A stretch of 8,919 bases of DNA, from assembly GCA_964461865.1 (NCBI GenBank), contig CAYWVK010000023.1, forward strand, positions 1 through 8,919, given 5' to 3'. Below are positions 8,554 to 8,919 of the stretch, one piece after another. The DNA comes from CAYWVK01 sp964461865. GTDB taxonomy: Bacteria; Patescibacteriota; Microgenomatia; Levybacterales; UBA12049. Position numbers and translations under genes: made by a program. The notes below the pieces were generated by a model, which worked only from the letters and a program-made list of their open reading frames with translations, did not search any database and had not been told where the DNA came from. Position 1 is the first letter of the stretch. Each line of letters starts with the position of its first letter.

Positions 8554-8559
8554 AAAAGG

Positions 8560-8588
8560 ATTATACAAGAAAAAAAACATCCAGACAA
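8560..8588 (-). promoter_or_regulatory. Leaderless promoter of the GT2 gene
   Basis: The minus strand shows TTGTCT (8588-8583), a 17-bp spacer, TATAAT (8565-8560) preceded by TTG, then CCTTTT and the ATG at 8553. Box quality and spacing are good, and the expected start coincides with the A of that ATG. This site decides the start codon of the GT2 gene. Confidence 0.7.
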
Positions 8589-8594
8589 TTAAAG

Positions 8595-8623
8595 TTGTTC
8601 AAAAACCTAATTTAGGGTAAAAT
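8595..8623 (+). promoter_or_regulatory. Promoter of tRNA-Glu
   Basis: TTGTTC (8595-8600), a 17-bp spacer and TAAAAT (8618-8623) point to a start near 8630, two to four bases before the mature tRNA end at 8633. It stands back to back with the GT2 promoter, with six bases between the two -35 boxes. Confidence 0.55.
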
Positions 8624-8779
8624 TACAGATACGCCGCCATCGTCTAGTGGCCTAGGACGTCACGTTCTCAACGTGAAGATCGCGGGTTCGACTCCCGCTG
8701 GCGGTACCAAACAGGATAACTCTTCAAAAAGGTCTATTTTAGTTTTAAAAAGTTGAACCAAGCTCAAACCCTAAATTAG
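8607..8779. repeat. 12-bp inverted repeat flanking the tRNA gene
   Basis: CTAATTTAGGGT at 8607-8618 is matched on the opposite strand by ACCCTAAATTAG at 8768-8779. The arms enclose tRNA-Glu. The left arm overlaps the tRNA promoter spacer and the first base of its -10 box. The right arm lies in the gap before the antitoxin promoter. The identity is exact over 12 bases, but AT-rich composition makes chance plausible. I assign no function. Confidence 0.4.
8633..8709 (+). tRNA. tRNA-Glu (anticodon CTC), CCA encoded
   Basis: All four stems fold. The acceptor is GCCGCCA (8633-8639) with TGGCGGT (8699-8705), and the D stem is GTC/GAC (8642-8644, 8656-8658) with GG in its loop. The anticodon stem is TCACG/CGTGA (8660-8664, 8672-8676) around loop TTCTCAA, with CTC at 8667-8669. 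A five-base variable loop follows. The T stem is GCGGG/CCCGC around TTCGACT. A73 is followed by encoded CCA (8707-8709). The pair at 1-72 is G-U, as in chloroplast tRNA-Glu. CTC reads GAG codons, so in this AT-rich genome a second tRNA-Glu(TTC) must exist elsewhere for GAA. Confidence 0.96.
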
Positions 8780-8812
8780 AAAGTGTAATTTAATGTATTT
8801 TTAAAGATACTA

Positions 8813-8842
8813 TTGACAATACGTTATAACGTATAATACAAT
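8813..8842 (+). promoter_or_regulatory. Promoter of the Phd/YefM-like antitoxin gene
   Basis: TTGACA (8813-8818), a perfect consensus -35, is followed by an 18-bp spacer and TACAAT (8837-8842). The expected start is about A8849, three bases before the ATG at 8852, so this transcript too would be nearly leaderless. An overlapping GTATAAT at 8831-8837 is a better -10 by sequence, but only 13 bases from the -35, which is too close. The remaining upstream gap (8710-8812) holds no clear terminator or gene. Confidence 0.65.
8819..8834. promoter_or_regulatory. Perfect 16-bp palindrome, probable autoregulatory operator
   Basis: ATACGTTATAACGTAT reads the same on both strands and occupies 16 of the 18 bases between the -35 and -10 boxes. 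A dimeric repressor bound here would block RNA polymerase. Type II antitoxins of the Phd/YefM class repress their own promoters through palindromes, so the antitoxin encoded just downstream is the obvious ligand. That link is inference. Confidence 0.65.
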
Positions 8843-8851
8843 GTGCTTAAT

Positions 8852-8919
8852 ATGATAAACACAGCATCAATTACTGATTTAAAACAAAACACAGCAAGTA
8901 TTATTAAGAAATTACAGGA
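8852..8919 (+). CDS. Phd/YefM-family type II antitoxin, N-terminal fragment (cut by right edge)
   Basis: Only the first 22 codons are in the window. They read M-I-N-T-A-S-I-T-D-L-K-Q-N, then T-A-S-I-I-K-K-L-Q. This matches the N-terminal pattern of Phd/YefM antitoxins: a short strand with small residues (SITDLKQN, like the SISELRQN type) leading into a helix with paired isoleucines. In that family the N-terminus forms the dimeric DNA-binding part and the C-terminus, not visible here, wraps the toxin. The ATG at 8852 is the only sensible start, since an ATG at 8841 meets a stop after four codons. No Shine-Dalgarno is present. A RelE/ParE- or Doc-type toxin gene should follow beyond the edge. 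With 22 residues the family call is good but not secure. Confidence 0.7.
   Translation, partial: MINTASITDLKQNTASIIKKLQ

Noticed and set aside
1145..8580. Possible recoding of TGA, as in some candidate-phyla bacteria
   Set aside because: All complete genes end in TAA or TAG and read through with no in-frame TGA under the standard bacterial code. There is no positive sign of reassignment.
8633..8705. G-U pair at the 1-72 position of the tRNA
   Set aside because: The same end pair with A73 is found in chloroplast-type tRNA-Glu, so it is not a defect or a sign of a pseudogene.
8640..8709. tRNA 3' end as an attachment site for an integrated element
   Set aside because: No second copy of the tRNA 3' end and no integrase is in the window. 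The right flank is too short to judge.

Overview
The window comes from a strongly AT-rich bacterial genome. It holds six protein genes in a row on the minus strand (one cut by the left edge), then a tRNA gene and the first codons of an antitoxin gene on the plus strand. I infer a candidate-phyla-radiation (Patescibacteria, perhaps Microgenomates-type) lineage. The reasons are low GC, stacked GT-C membrane glycosyltransferases of the PTPS-related, YfhO and PMT types beside an Alg5-like GT2, almost no Shine-Dalgarno sequences, and promoters set for leaderless transcripts. This assignment is a guess from gene style; no rRNA or ribosomal marker is present.

Layout, in transcription order on the minus strand: an Alg5-like polyprenyl-phosphate sugar transferase (7798-8553), a MptA/B- or GT87-like mannosyltransferase (6616-7788), a PMT/ArnT-like GT-C (5027-6568), a YfhO-family protein (2655-5027), a PTPS-related membrane protein (1145-2665) and a second PTPS-related paralogue (1-1084, truncated). 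The three genes between 6568 and 1145 overlap at their junctions and look like one operon. Three minus-strand genes (starts 8553, 6568, 1084) each have a GTATAAT box directly upstream at leaderless distance.

On the plus strand there is a tRNA-Glu(CTC) with its own promoter at 8633-8709. It is divergent from the GT2 gene, with the two -35 boxes only 6 bp apart. From 8852 to the right edge is the N-terminus of a Phd/YefM-type antitoxin, whose promoter has a perfect 16-bp palindrome between its -35 and -10 boxes.

How they may work together: the cytoplasmic GT2 would charge a polyprenyl phosphate with a sugar, and the polytopic GT-C proteins would transfer such lipid-linked sugars outside the membrane onto a surface glycan or protein. 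This resembles the CsbB (GT2) plus YfhO (GT-C) pair of Bacillus lipoteichoic acid glycosylation. No lipid-sugar flippase or acceptor is visible, so the final product is unknown. No IS element, CRISPR array or rRNA was seen, and no gap between genes exceeds 150 bases.
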